From Desulfobacteraceae bacterium (GTDB lineage: Bacteria; Desulfobacterota; Desulfobacteria; Desulfobacterales; Desulfobacteraceae): a stretch of DNA of 64,000 bases. Position 1 is the stretch's first letter. Each line of letters opens with the position of its first letter. Of this stretch, positions 56,857 through 64,000 are shown piece after piece. Below the pieces are notes generated by a model that did not search any database, was not told where the DNA came from, and worked only from the letters and a program-made list of their open reading frames with translations. Position numbers and translations under genes: made by a program. Location: the NCBI GenBank assembly GCA_016744295.1, contig JADGEQ010000004.1:62001-126000 (forward strand). The letters run 5' to 3'.

Positions 56857-58779
56857 ATGAGCGCCAAAAAAACACGTAAGTTTAAAACCGAAGTGCAGCA
56901 GTTGCTGCACTTGATCATTCATTCTTTGTATTCCAACAAGGAAATTTTTCTTCGGGAGCTGATATCCAATGCTTCGGATGCCATTGACAAGGCAAAATTC
57001 ACTGAACAGACCGAGCCGGCTCTTTTTGCCGATGATACAGATTACCACATCCGCCTGTCCGCAGATCCGGAAGCAAAAAGTCTTACCATTTCCGACAACG
57101 GTATCGGCATGACCTTTGACGAAGTGAATGACAATATTGGTACCATTGCCCAGTCCGGAACAGCGGCATTTATGGAAGCCCTGGAAAAATCCAAAAAAGA
57201 GACCTCTCTTTCCCCCGAACTGATCGGCCAGTTTGGTGTGGGCTTTTATTCTGCCTTTATTGTGGCAGACAAGGTACGGCTGGACACCCGTGCCCCGGGT
57301 GCTGAAAAAGGTGTTCGCTGGGAGTCCGACGGCAAGGGAGATTATACGGTCCAGGAAATTGAAAAAGAGAGCCGGGGAACCAGCATTACCCTCTATCTGA
57401 AAGAGACCGAAGAAGGGGACCAGGATTTTACCGAGGAGTATGTTCTCCAGAACATTGTTAAAAAGCATTCCGATTTTGTGACCTATCCGGTGATCATGAA
57501 CCTGGAAAAGAGCGAGCCTATTCCAGAGGAAGAGATTGTCAAGGATTCAGAGGGAAAACCTGTTGGAGAGACCTATAAAAAGGTCAGAAAAGATGAGACC
57601 CTCAACTCCATGAAAGCCATCTGGGCCAAGGCCAAGGATGATGTCACCCCGGAAGAACACGAAGAGTTTTACAAGCACATCAGCCATAACTGGGACAAGC
57701 CCATGGAGATCATCCACAAGAGATTTGAAGGGGTGACCGAGTATGATGTGCTGATGTATTTGCCTGCAAAGGCCCCCATGGATCTTTTCCGGCCTGAAAG
57801 AAAAAACGGGATGCAGCTGTATTGCAAACGGGTTTTTATCATGGACGACTGCAAGGAATTGCTGCCCGAATATCTGGGCTTTGTTCAGGGCGTTGTGGAT
57901 GCACCGGACTTGAATCTCAACGTAAGTCGTGAAATCCTCCAGGAAGACCGGCTGGTGAGAAATATCAGAAAGAATTTGGTCAAACAGATTTTTTCCCTGC
58001 TGGAAGGCATGGACACGGAAAAATATGAAGAATTTTACGGGGAGTTCGGTCAGTCCCTGAAAGCCGGTATCCCAACCGATTATGAAAACAAGGAACGGCT
58101 GGCTTCTCTGCTCCGGTATAAAACCACCAAATCCGGGGACAAGCTGGTGAGCCTGGACGACTATATTGGGAACATGAAGGAAGACCAGAAGGAAATTTAT
58201 TTTCTCACCGGTGAAAGCCTTAGTTCGCTGATGAATTCACCCTTGCTGGAGTCTTTGAAAGCCAAGGATTATGAGGTTGTCCTCATGGTGGATCCCATTG
58301 ACGAGTGGGTTACCCAGTCCTTGCCTGAATACAAGGAAAAGAAATTAAAAAGTGCGGAAAAAGGCGATCTGGACCTGGACAAAGTGGACGATGAAAAGAA
58401 AAATGAATACTCCGCTCTGCTTGCCTTTCTCAAGGGAAAACTGGAATCCAGTGTCAAGGATGTGGTGGTTTCCAACCGCCTTAAGGATTCTGTTTCCTGC
58501 CTGTCCGGTGATGATTACGGCATGAGCGCCTATATGGAAAAAATCTTGAAAGCCTCGGGCCAGAGCACTCCGGATCAGAAACGGGTGATGGAGGTCAATG
58601 TTAACCATCCGGTCATGGAAAAGATCAAATCTCTTTTTGAAACCGACACAACCAATCCGGTTCTTACCGATTACTCTGATCTGCTCTATGATATTGCCGT
58701 GATCAGCGAAGGCGGAAAATTGGAAAACCCTGCTCGGTTCTCAGCTCTGTTGGGAGACCTCATGGCCAAGGCCATATGA
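56857..58779 (+). CDS. htpG: chaperone HtpG (Hsp90)
   Basis: The 640-residue protein has the Hsp90 ATPase domain ([30 protein letters not shown]), a middle domain ([19 protein letters not shown]) and a C-terminal dimerisation domain. It lacks the charged linker and C-terminal EEVD of eukaryotic forms, as expected for a bacterium. AACAGGAG lies before the ATG. It is the first gene of an operon with rimO, a prenyl synthase and a FlgT-like gene. A TTGACA at 56771 could be part of its promoter. Confidence 0.96.
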   Translation: MSAKKTRKFKTEVQQLLHLIIHSLYSNKEIFLRELISNASDAIDKAKFTEQTEPALFADDTDYHIRLSADPEAKSLTISDNGIGMTFDEVNDNIGTIAQSGTAAFMEALEKSKKETSLSPELIGQFGVGFYSAFIVADKVRLDTRAPGAEKGVRWESDGKGDYTVQEIEKESRGTSITLYLKETEEGDQDFTEEYVLQNIVKKHSDFVTYPVIMNLEKSEPIPEEEIVKDSEGKPVGETYKKVRKDETLNSMKAIWAKAKDDVTPEEHEEFYKHISHNWDKPMEIIHKRFEGVTEYDVLMYLPAKAPMDLFRPERKNGMQLYCKRVFIMDDCKELLPEYLGFVQGVVDAPDLNLNVSREILQEDRLVRNIRKNLVKQIFSLLEGMDTEKYEEFYGEFGQSLKAGIPTDYENKERLASLLRYKTTKSGDKLVSLDDYIGNMKEDQKEIYFLTGESLSSLMNSPLLESLKAKDYEVVLMVDPIDEWVTQSLPEYKEKKLKSAEKGDLDLDKVDDEKKNEYSALLAFLKGKLESSVKDVVVSNRLKDSVSCLSGDDYGMSAYMEKILKASGQSTPDQKRVMEVNVNHPVMEKIKSLFETDTTNPVLTDYSDLLYDIAVISEGGKLENPARFSALLGDLMAKAI

Positions 58780-60122
58780 TCGTTTTTCTTGAAACTCTCG
58801 GGTGCTCCCGGAACCAGGTGGACAGCGAAATAATGCTGGGAAAGCTGGTTGCTGCGGGGCACCAAAGAACCGATGATCCGGCGACAGCTGAAGTCATCAT
58901 TGTAAATACCTGCGGATTTATTTCCACGGCCTCGGACGAGGCCGTGGAGGTGATCCTTGAGATGGCAGAACTCAAAGAAAAAGGGATTTGCCAACGTCTT
59001 ATTGCCACGGGTTGTCTGGCCCAGCGGTACAAGGATGATCCAAGCCTTTTGGCCAGCCTGCCGGAAGTCGATGCCTTTTTGGGTACGGCAGCCTGTGAGC
59101 AGATTGTGGATGTGGTGGAGGGCAGACAGACGACTCCTTTGACCCTTTTTCCCGACCCGAACACGCGGGGATTTCAGGATTTGACCCAGGACCGGGAGCT
59201 GATCTCAACGGGGTTTGCCTATATAAAGGTTTCTGAAGGGTGCAATCGGTATTGCACCTATTGTATTATTCCCCAATTGCGGGGAAAACAGCGATCCCGG
59301 CCGGTGGAAGATATCTGTACCGAGGCTGTATCCCTTGTGGGAAAGGGGGTAAAAGAGATTATCCTCACTGCGGAAAACACCACGGATTACGGTCAGGATC
59401 TTGTTGCTGGCGGCGACACGGGCCTAGGGCTTGATATTGTTTTGTCCTCCCTGGCCAAGCGCCTTGCTAACCGGGATAAAAATGTTTGGATTCGGTTTTT
59501 ATACACCCATCCCCAGACCCTGGGGCCTGAGATTATTAAAGCTGTTCAGGCCCATGACAATCTGTGTTCCTATTATGACGTACCCATCCAGCATGCCGCC
59601 TCCACCATGCTGCGCCGTATGGGACGGCCCTATACCACGGAAGACCTTGTGGGTTTGTTTGGGCTGATCCGGAAACTGGACCCGGAAGCCAGCCTTCGCA
59701 CCACCCTGATTGTGGGGTTTCCCGGGGAAACCGAAGAAGAGTTTGAGATTCTAAAGGATTTTATAGCGCAGGTTAGGTTTGATCATCTGGGGGTGTTTAC
59801 CTATTCCGATTCCGATGACCTTAAATCCCATGGCTTTAAAGATCATGTGCCCAAAAAGATTGCAGAGGAGCGCCATGACATCCTCATGGCAGCCCAGGCC
59901 AAAATTTCAGCCCAGGTCAACCAAAGGCATGTGGGAAAAATTTATCCCGTACTTGTGGAAGAAAATCCGGAAACAGGGGTATACATCGGCAGGACCCAGT
60001 TCCAGGCACCAGAGGTGGATGGGATGACATTTATTTATTCTCCAGGACTTGAAATCGGTACCATTGTTCCTGTAAGAATAACAGATGCATATGAATATGA
60101 TATTGCCGGAGAAATGGCATGA
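58776..60122 (+). CDS. rimO: ribosomal protein S12 methylthiotransferase RimO
   Basis: RimO adds a methylthio group to Asp89 of protein S12. The 448-residue protein has the UPF0004 domain ([17 protein letters not shown]; three cluster cysteines), the radical SAM motif CNRYCTYC with [12 protein letters not shown], and a C-terminal TRAM domain ([19 protein letters not shown]). RimO and MiaB are similar; the EVDGMTFI ending and length favour RimO. Its ATG overlaps the htpG stop as ATGA. Confidence 0.93.
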   Translation: MIVFLETLGCSRNQVDSEIMLGKLVAAGHQRTDDPATAEVIIVNTCGFISTASDEAVEVILEMAELKEKGICQRLIATGCLAQRYKDDPSLLASLPEVDAFLGTAACEQIVDVVEGRQTTPLTLFPDPNTRGFQDLTQDRELISTGFAYIKVSEGCNRYCTYCIIPQLRGKQRSRPVEDICTEAVSLVGKGVKEIILTAENTTDYGQDLVAGGDTGLGLDIVLSSLAKRLANRDKNVWIRFLYTHPQTLGPEIIKAVQAHDNLCSYYDVPIQHAASTMLRRMGRPYTTEDLVGLFGLIRKLDPEASLRTTLIVGFPGETEEEFEILKDFIAQVRFDHLGVFTYSDSDDLKSHGFKDHVPKKIAEERHDILMAAQAKISAQVNQRHVGKIYPVLVEENPETGVYIGRTQFQAPEVDGMTFIYSPGLEIGTIVPVRITDAYEYDIAGEMA

Positions 60123-61102
60123 GTTCTGATATAAAGGCCAGGATTATTAAACAGGTGGCCCCTGATCTTGCCCTGGTGGAAAAGGCGCTTGAGGAAAATC
60201 TGGATCCCAATCTGGATCTGGTACGAAAAATTGCCTCCCATTTGCTGTTCAGCGGGGGAAAACGGCTGCGGCCCCTGCTCATGATCCACAGTGCCAGAAT
60301 CTGCGGGTATGACACCGGGTTTGAAATTTTATTTTCCATTATCTTTGAATACCTCCATGCCGCCACCCTGCTCCACGATGATGTGGTGGATGAGGCTGAT
60401 ATGCGTCGGGGGAAACGAGCTGCCCACACCAAATGGCCTGCTCCCCAGGTGGTGCTGACCGGGGATTTTCTTTTGGCCAGGGCCCTGGCCATTGCTGCCA
60501 AAACCTGTGAACCCCGGGTTATTTCCGTGATTGCCAAGATTACCCAGGCCATGTCCCAGGGGGAAATTGACCAATTGGAACAAAAAGGCAAAAAAGATTT
60601 GTCCGAAACCCAATATCTTGAAATTATTGAGGGGAAAACCGCTGTTTTGATCCAGGGGGCCTGCCAGAGCGGGGGTATTATTGCCAAGGCTTCCCCAAAA
60701 AAGGAAGCGGCATTGGCATCCTGCGGATATCATCTGGGAATGGCATTTCAAATGGCCGATGATCTTTTGGACTATACGGCCACGGCCCAGGAACTGGGAA
60801 AAAACCCCGGAGCAGATATGCGGGAGGGAAAATTGACCCTGCCCTTGATTCACAGCCTTGCCCAGGCCAATGATGCAGACAGGGAATGGATGCACGGGGT
60901 CATGGCAGAGACTGACTTTGAACAGGACAGGTTTGAAGCTTTAAGGGAAAAAATGTTCGGCCTTGGGGGCATTGCCTATACTCAGACTAGGGCACAACAC
61001 CATGTGACCCAGGCCAAGGCATCCCTTGAAATATTCGAAGATTCTGATTCAAAGGCTCTTTTGCAGCTAATCGCAGATTATTCAATTGAAAGAAAGGTAT
61101 GA
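60119..61102 (+). CDS. ispB: polyprenyl diphosphate synthase (octaprenyl type)
   Basis: The enzyme builds the isoprenoid side chain of quinones. The 327-residue protein has the first Asp-rich motif LLHDDVVDEADM and the second QMADDLLDYT, plus GGKRLRPLLM. A helical trans-prenyl synthase is certain; the chain length is not. Its ATG overlaps rimO by ATGA. The quinone product may be menaquinone in this organism, so the symbol ispB is provisional. Confidence 0.9.
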   Translation: MSSDIKARIIKQVAPDLALVEKALEENLDPNLDLVRKIASHLLFSGGKRLRPLLMIHSARICGYDTGFEILFSIIFEYLHAATLLHDDVVDEADMRRGKRAAHTKWPAPQVVLTGDFLLARALAIAAKTCEPRVISVIAKITQAMSQGEIDQLEQKGKKDLSETQYLEIIEGKTAVLIQGACQSGGIIAKASPKKEAALASCGYHLGMAFQMADDLLDYTATAQELGKNPGADMREGKLTLPLIHSLAQANDADREWMHGVMAETDFEQDRFEALREKMFGLGGIAYTQTRAQHHVTQAKASLEIFEDSDSKALLQLIADYSIERKV

Positions 61103-62349
61103 TGATGGGGACTAAAAGACAGGCAGCCATGTGCATTGCTGCCATCCTTCTCGGACTGTTGCTCACAATGGACATAGCCCTGGCCGCAGGGTCGGTAAAG
61201 GTATTGACCGGTGCCACCACAGGCCAGGAGAAAATAAGGGGTGAGAACATTCCAGGTGCCAAAAAAAATGCGGTGAAACAAGCCCTGAAAGTGGCTGTTC
61301 AGAATGGTTTTGCATCCCTGGTCTCCCGTCAGGTGTTTGGCGCTAATCTTGAATTTTTGTATGGAAGACTTTTGCCCCGGGCTTCGGACTATGTGATTAC
61401 CTACCGGGTGATGGGAGGGGTAGCGCAAAAGGGATATTATCTGGTGGGGGTTGAATCCAAGGTCAATCTGGAATTGCTTGAAAAACACCTGACCGATGCC
61501 GGGATACTTAATGCCGCTACGGATAAGCCTGTGATTCTTTTTCTGATTGCGGAACAGGTGCCTGGAAATCTGCTTCCCCGATATTGGTGGGGCAATAACC
61601 CGGAACCCTATACCTCCCTTTCGGAAACCATTATTTTAGAGCAGATGTCCAAGGATCGATTTAAGATAGTCGGGACAGGCCCTGACCGTCCGGATCCCTC
61701 CTTTTACAATATCCGGTTTACATCCATTTATGATGCCCCGGCTGCCATGGAATTGGGGCGGGCGCTTAGGGCAGACATGGTGGTTCTGGGAAAAGCCACC
61801 GCTTCGGAATCCATCAATCGAATGGGGGATGAAAAAATTTTTGACGGGGTGATTGACTTAAACGTGTATGACCTGGGGTCGGGCAAACAGGTGATGGTAT
61901 CTGTCAGCCGGGCAGCGGCACGAAGTACCATGGATCAGGAGGGTGCCGTGGGTGCCATCACCGAAGCCAGTGTCCTTTCCGCCCGGGATCTAAATCAGAA
62001 AATCGACGCCTTCTGGACCCAGAACCTGAGGCGCGAAAAATTGTTTGACGTAACCATAACAGGGGATAAATTTCTTTCCCGGTTCATTGCCTTAAAAAAG
62101 CGGTTCAAGGAGATTCAGGACATTGAAAATATGCAGCCCAGGGAGATCGGCACTGACAAGGCAGTCATGGAGATTGTTTTTAAGGGGAGCCCTGAGCAAT
62201 TTGCCGATGCCGTGATGCTCAAAACCTTTGTTGGGTTTGGAATTGAGGTGGGTGACGTCACGGAGAACATGGTCTCCATCCGTTTTATTGAAAAACAGGA
62301 TGACTTGCCCCTGGGTGATTCGGGTGTTGAAGAAAAAACAGGCGAATAA
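61099..62349 (+). CDS. exported FlgT-like protein
   Basis: The 416-residue protein has a signal peptide (about 1-31, MCIAAILLGLLLTMDIALAA) and an N-terminal segment (EKIRGENIPGAKKNAVKQAL) like the first domain of FlgT, with a middle part reminiscent of the LPP20 fold. FlgT surrounds the flagellar basal body in some gammaproteobacteria; similar proteins of unknown role are common in Desulfobacterales. It overlaps the prenyl synthase by ATGA and ends the htpG operon. Confidence 0.65.
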   Translation: MMMGTKRQAAMCIAAILLGLLLTMDIALAAGSVKVLTGATTGQEKIRGENIPGAKKNAVKQALKVAVQNGFASLVSRQVFGANLEFLYGRLLPRASDYVITYRVMGGVAQKGYYLVGVESKVNLELLEKHLTDAGILNAATDKPVILFLIAEQVPGNLLPRYWWGNNPEPYTSLSETIILEQMSKDRFKIVGTGPDRPDPSFYNIRFTSIYDAPAAMELGRALRADMVVLGKATASESINRMGDEKIFDGVIDLNVYDLGSGKQVMVSVSRAAARSTMDQEGAVGAITEASVLSARDLNQKIDAFWTQNLRREKLFDVTITGDKFLSRFIALKKRFKEIQDIENMQPREIGTDKAVMEIVFKGSPEQFADAVMLKTFVGFGIEVGDVTENMVSIRFIEKQDDLPLGDSGVEEKTGE

Positions 62350-62362
62350 GTATTAGTTTTTC

Positions 62363-62391
62363 TTGACACAAAATGCGGGGTTTGATAGAAA
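62363..62391 (+). promoter_or_regulatory. promoter of the tRNA-Val gene
   Basis: TTGACA, a 17-base spacer and TAGAAA (4 of 6) lie so that transcription would start about seven bases before the tRNA. Confidence 0.65.
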
Positions 62392-62404
62392 CAGCAGACA
62401 CTAT

Positions 62405-62480
62405 AGGCGCGTAACTCAGTTGGTAGAGTGCTACCCCGACACGGTAGAAGTCAGCAGTTCAAGTCTGCTCGTGCCTACCA
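62405..62480 (+). tRNA. tRNA-Val(GAC), 76 nt, CCA encoded
   Basis: All arms pair. The acceptor is AGGCGCG with CGTGCCT (one G-T pair), the D-stem ACTC with GAGT, the anticodon stem CTACC with GGTAG, and the T-stem AGCAG with CTGCT. The T-loop is TTCAAGT, the discriminator is A, and the CCA end is encoded. The anticodon loop CCGACAC gives anticodon GAC (Val, codons GUC and GUU). Position 33 is C instead of the almost universal U. Confidence 0.92.
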
Positions 62481-62493
62481 TAAAAAAATCAAG

Positions 62494-62523
62494 GACTTAC
62501 AGGAAACCCTGTAGGTCTTTTTT
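62494..62523 (+). terminator. terminator of the tRNA-Val gene
   Basis: GACTTACAGG pairs with CCTGTAGGTC (one G-T pair) around AAAC, followed by six T residues. Flanking AATCA/TGATT repeats lengthen the stem. Confidence 0.75.
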
Positions 62524-62585
62524 GATTTTTATGACCATTTTGTAACCGGTTCTTTCTTTTAGAACGTACTATTTTAGGAGCGATT

Positions 62586-63014
62586 GTGAAACCGAAAATA
62601 GACAAAATCAGCGTTATTTCAATGCTAATTATACTTTTTTTAATATCCATACCCGGCGTTTATGTTTATTATTTTACTGACTGGAGAAATGACAGCTTTT
62701 CCCAAGACGTTGCCCAAAGGCAAGCCATTCCAGAATTTCAGGAAGAATCCAGAGTTTTCGATAACCGGATCCTATTAAGAAAAAATAAAAGTATAATCGT
62801 GAACAAAAACAGATTGGTTTTTAAAGGATTGAAAGATAAGATAATTCATCTGGATGTCTATTTGCTCGAGCTTGATCCAGAATATGCTTATACCCACTAT
62901 ATTTCAAAGGAAGATGTCCATAAAAGACTCCGACTCGGAGATTCAACATTCCAACTTCTAAAAGCAAGCAAGGGCGCTTTGCAGTTGAAAATTGTTGATT
63001 TTTTTAAATCATGA
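62586..63014 (+). CDS. small single-pass membrane protein, unknown
   Basis: The 142-residue protein starts with GTG, chosen because AGGAG lies five bases upstream. It has one membrane helix (ISVISMLIILFLISIPGVYVY is the region, about 8-28) and a soluble C-terminal part of about 110 residues, mainly charged (KNKSIIVNKNRLVFKG; HYISKEDVHKRL). I do not recognise a family. It lies after the tRNA and converges on the next minus-strand pair. Low G+C compared with the core genes. Confidence 0.6.
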   Translation: MKPKIDKISVISMLIILFLISIPGVYVYYFTDWRNDSFSQDVAQRQAIPEFQEESRVFDNRILLRKNKSIIVNKNRLVFKGLKDKIIHLDVYLLELDPEYAYTHYISKEDVHKRLRLGDSTFQLLKASKGALQLKIVDFFKS

Positions 63015-63041
63015 CGGATCATCCATGAATATAAGATAGCG

Positions 63042-63488
63042 CTATGGTCTTATTCGTATTTCTCTAAAACATTTACCGCTTATTAAAAGAGCGGTTGAAA
63101 TTGACAATTCAAGCACAGCTAGGGTAAACAGCAAAAAAATGCTGTTATGGAACAAGCGATAAGCGTAATTGCCAAGTGTTATCATTAGAAACAGGAAAAA
63201 GAAAAATCGGATGCGGTAGAACTGCCATATTTTAGGCGATTTCAAAGAATAAATCCGTTTGATGTTACTTTTGCAGATACGGATAAAAAGGTATTTTGCC
63301 TTTATCATGCCGATTACCAAGCCAGTTATAACAGTCGAAACCGCCACTGAAACCGGCGCGCCAAGCTTCACAGCTTCAATAAGTATTATCGTACTTTTGA
63401 ACAATAAAATGACAACACCGGAAAACCAGACCACAGCAGCCAATTTGACCAAATTGGCCCTAGTCGCTGTCAACAAGTTTTTGGTCAT
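63042..63488 (-). CDS. multi-pass membrane protein, unknown, 148 residues
   Basis: Four predicted membrane helices: LVKLAAVVWFSGVVILLF, PVSVAVSTVITGLVIGM, IRFFFFLFLMITLGNYAY and SIFLLFTLAVLELSIS. The ends are basic. The ATG overlaps the preceding short gene by four bases, so they are cotranscribed. No family recognised. Confidence 0.6.
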   Translation of the reverse strand: MTKNLLTATRANLVKLAAVVWFSGVVILLFKSTIILIEAVKLGAPVSVAVSTVITGLVIGMIKAKYLFIRICKSNIKRIYSLKSPKIWQFYRIRFFFFLFLMITLGNYAYRLFHNSIFLLFTLAVLELSISTALLISGKCFREIRIRP

Positions 63489-63685
63489 CTGTATTTCAAC
63501 AGTATATTGTACCTCGTTAGGGTGGTATCAACTGCTTGGCTGAGTTTGCCAATGCTTACATTGGATACAAATTTCTTTCCATCTGTTGTAATTTTTATAC
63601 CTTCAACCGTTTTTTTTGTGAGCTTCAGCAGAACGCCAAGCCCAAACGCTTTTTCGACTTCAAAATTTCTGTCTATATTTTTCAT
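63485..63685 (-). CDS. small soluble protein, unknown, 66 residues
   Basis: The frame starts MKNIDRNFEVEKAFGLG and ends NILLKYR. It overlaps the membrane-protein gene by ATGA. A perfect FNR-type box lies 65-78 bases upstream of its start, which is the right distance for activation of the two genes by an FNR/DNR-type regulator (inference). No family recognised. Confidence 0.5.
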   Translation of the reverse strand: MKNIDRNFEVEKAFGLGVLLKLTKKTVEGIKITTDGKKFVSNVSIGKLSQAVDTTLTRYNILLKYR

Positions 63686-63688
63686 GGC

Positions 63689-64000
63689 CTATCACCTTTT
63701 AGCCTTATAGTTGTTTCTTTAATTTAAACACACTAGAAGAGTTGTATCCTTGATCTAAATCAAGATTTTAAATTTTTTTGTAAAATTCAAATGTCTATGC
63801 AAGATTATTCTACCTGGCTTGGTTTCGGGAGAACAGATAAATTAATCCATCAACTATTGCTACAGACCTTATACTGTTATCCGGAAATGTCAAAAGACAA
63901 ACTGATTTTGAAAAGGGTATGCCTGGTGCAAAGGCAAAACCGTCATTATCGGCTAAAATGTAATAATGAGATTACACCAACAATTTAGAAAAGATATGAT
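63689..64000. other. 312-bp stretch to the window end, mostly regulatory or empty
   Basis: It holds the promoter region of the 63485-63685 gene and the FNR-type box. A 65-codon plus-strand frame (63791-63988) has no ribosome site or recognised relatives, and I do not call it. Confidence 0.35.
63750..63763 (-). promoter_or_regulatory. FNR/DNR-type operator box
   Basis: TTGAT, four bases, ATCAA is a perfect match to the FNR/DNR/ANR recognition palindrome. The centre lies 71 bases before the ATG at 63685. If transcription starts about 41.5 bases from the centre, the leader would be about 30 bases, and an A+T-rich -10 (TTTAAATT) sits where expected. Confidence 0.55.

Noticed and set aside
63791-63988. 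A 65-codon plus-strand frame near the window end
   Set aside because: No ribosome site and no recognised relatives; it lies in A+T-rich DNA where such frames arise by chance.

Overview
The window looks like chromosomal DNA of a strictly anaerobic deltaproteobacterium of the Desulfobacterales type. This is an inference from gene content: an oxygen-sensitive class III ribonucleotide reductase, many CheA/MCP and GGDEF/EAL signalling genes, a PEP-CTERM protein behind a sigma-54 promoter, a heterodisulfide-reductase-like Fe-S protein, and protein sequences of the Desulfobacter/Desulfobacula kind. No rRNA is present, so the taxon is not proven.

Layout. 1-3.0 kb: the 5' part of a CheA-like kinase, a secreted thermonuclease-like protein and a PEP-CTERM protein. 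3.1-9.9 kb: the classic rpmH-rnpA-yidD-yidC-jag-mnmE ribosome/membrane-insertion operon, on the minus strand, extended by a YkgJ-type cysteine-cluster protein, a small unknown protein and a PrmA-like methyltransferase. 9.9-18.1 kb: rng, a large radical-SAM/DUF2344 protein, then on the plus strand asnS, a methyltransferase with an internal 15-bp repeat, and a fused hisHF gene of eukaryotic HIS7 type. 18.2-20.3 kb: a chemoreceptor.

20.3-30.4 kb is an accessory, partly decayed zone: single genes of unlike base composition (methyltransferase, alpha/beta hydrolase, unknown secreted protein, SH3b/ComEC-like MBL protein, Fe-S protein, SGNH hydrolase) lie among relics (GNAT start, QueG-like, outer-membrane protein, MFS). 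No integrase or transposase is visible.

30.4-35.8 kb is a compact catabolic operon: a TetR regulator whose promoter is overlapped by a palindrome, a PLP-dependent D-threonine-aldolase-like enzyme, a GMC oxidoreductase, and an aldehyde dehydrogenase with an extra N-terminal domain. A strong terminator closes it. 35.9-46.1 kb holds c-di-GMP and two-component signalling genes (two GGDEF proteins, an EAL-CBS-GGDEF protein, a hybrid kinase, a broken MCP), with panC, mobB, an HD hydrolase and an LPP20-like protein between them.

46.4-56.6 kb: shikimate kinase, an HTH plus periplasmic-binding-like regulator, a LysR regulator divergent from an ALDH4-type P5C dehydrogenase, and nrdDG behind two NrdR boxes. 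Then come a Nudix hydrolase, a lipoprotein gene split by a frameshift at an A-AAA-AAC slippery site, and a kinase-like protein. 56.8-62.4 kb: htpG-rimO-ispB-flgT-like, each joined to the next by an ATGA overlap, then a tRNA-Val(GAC) with its own promoter and terminator. 62.5-64 kb: small membrane proteins and a perfect FNR-type box.
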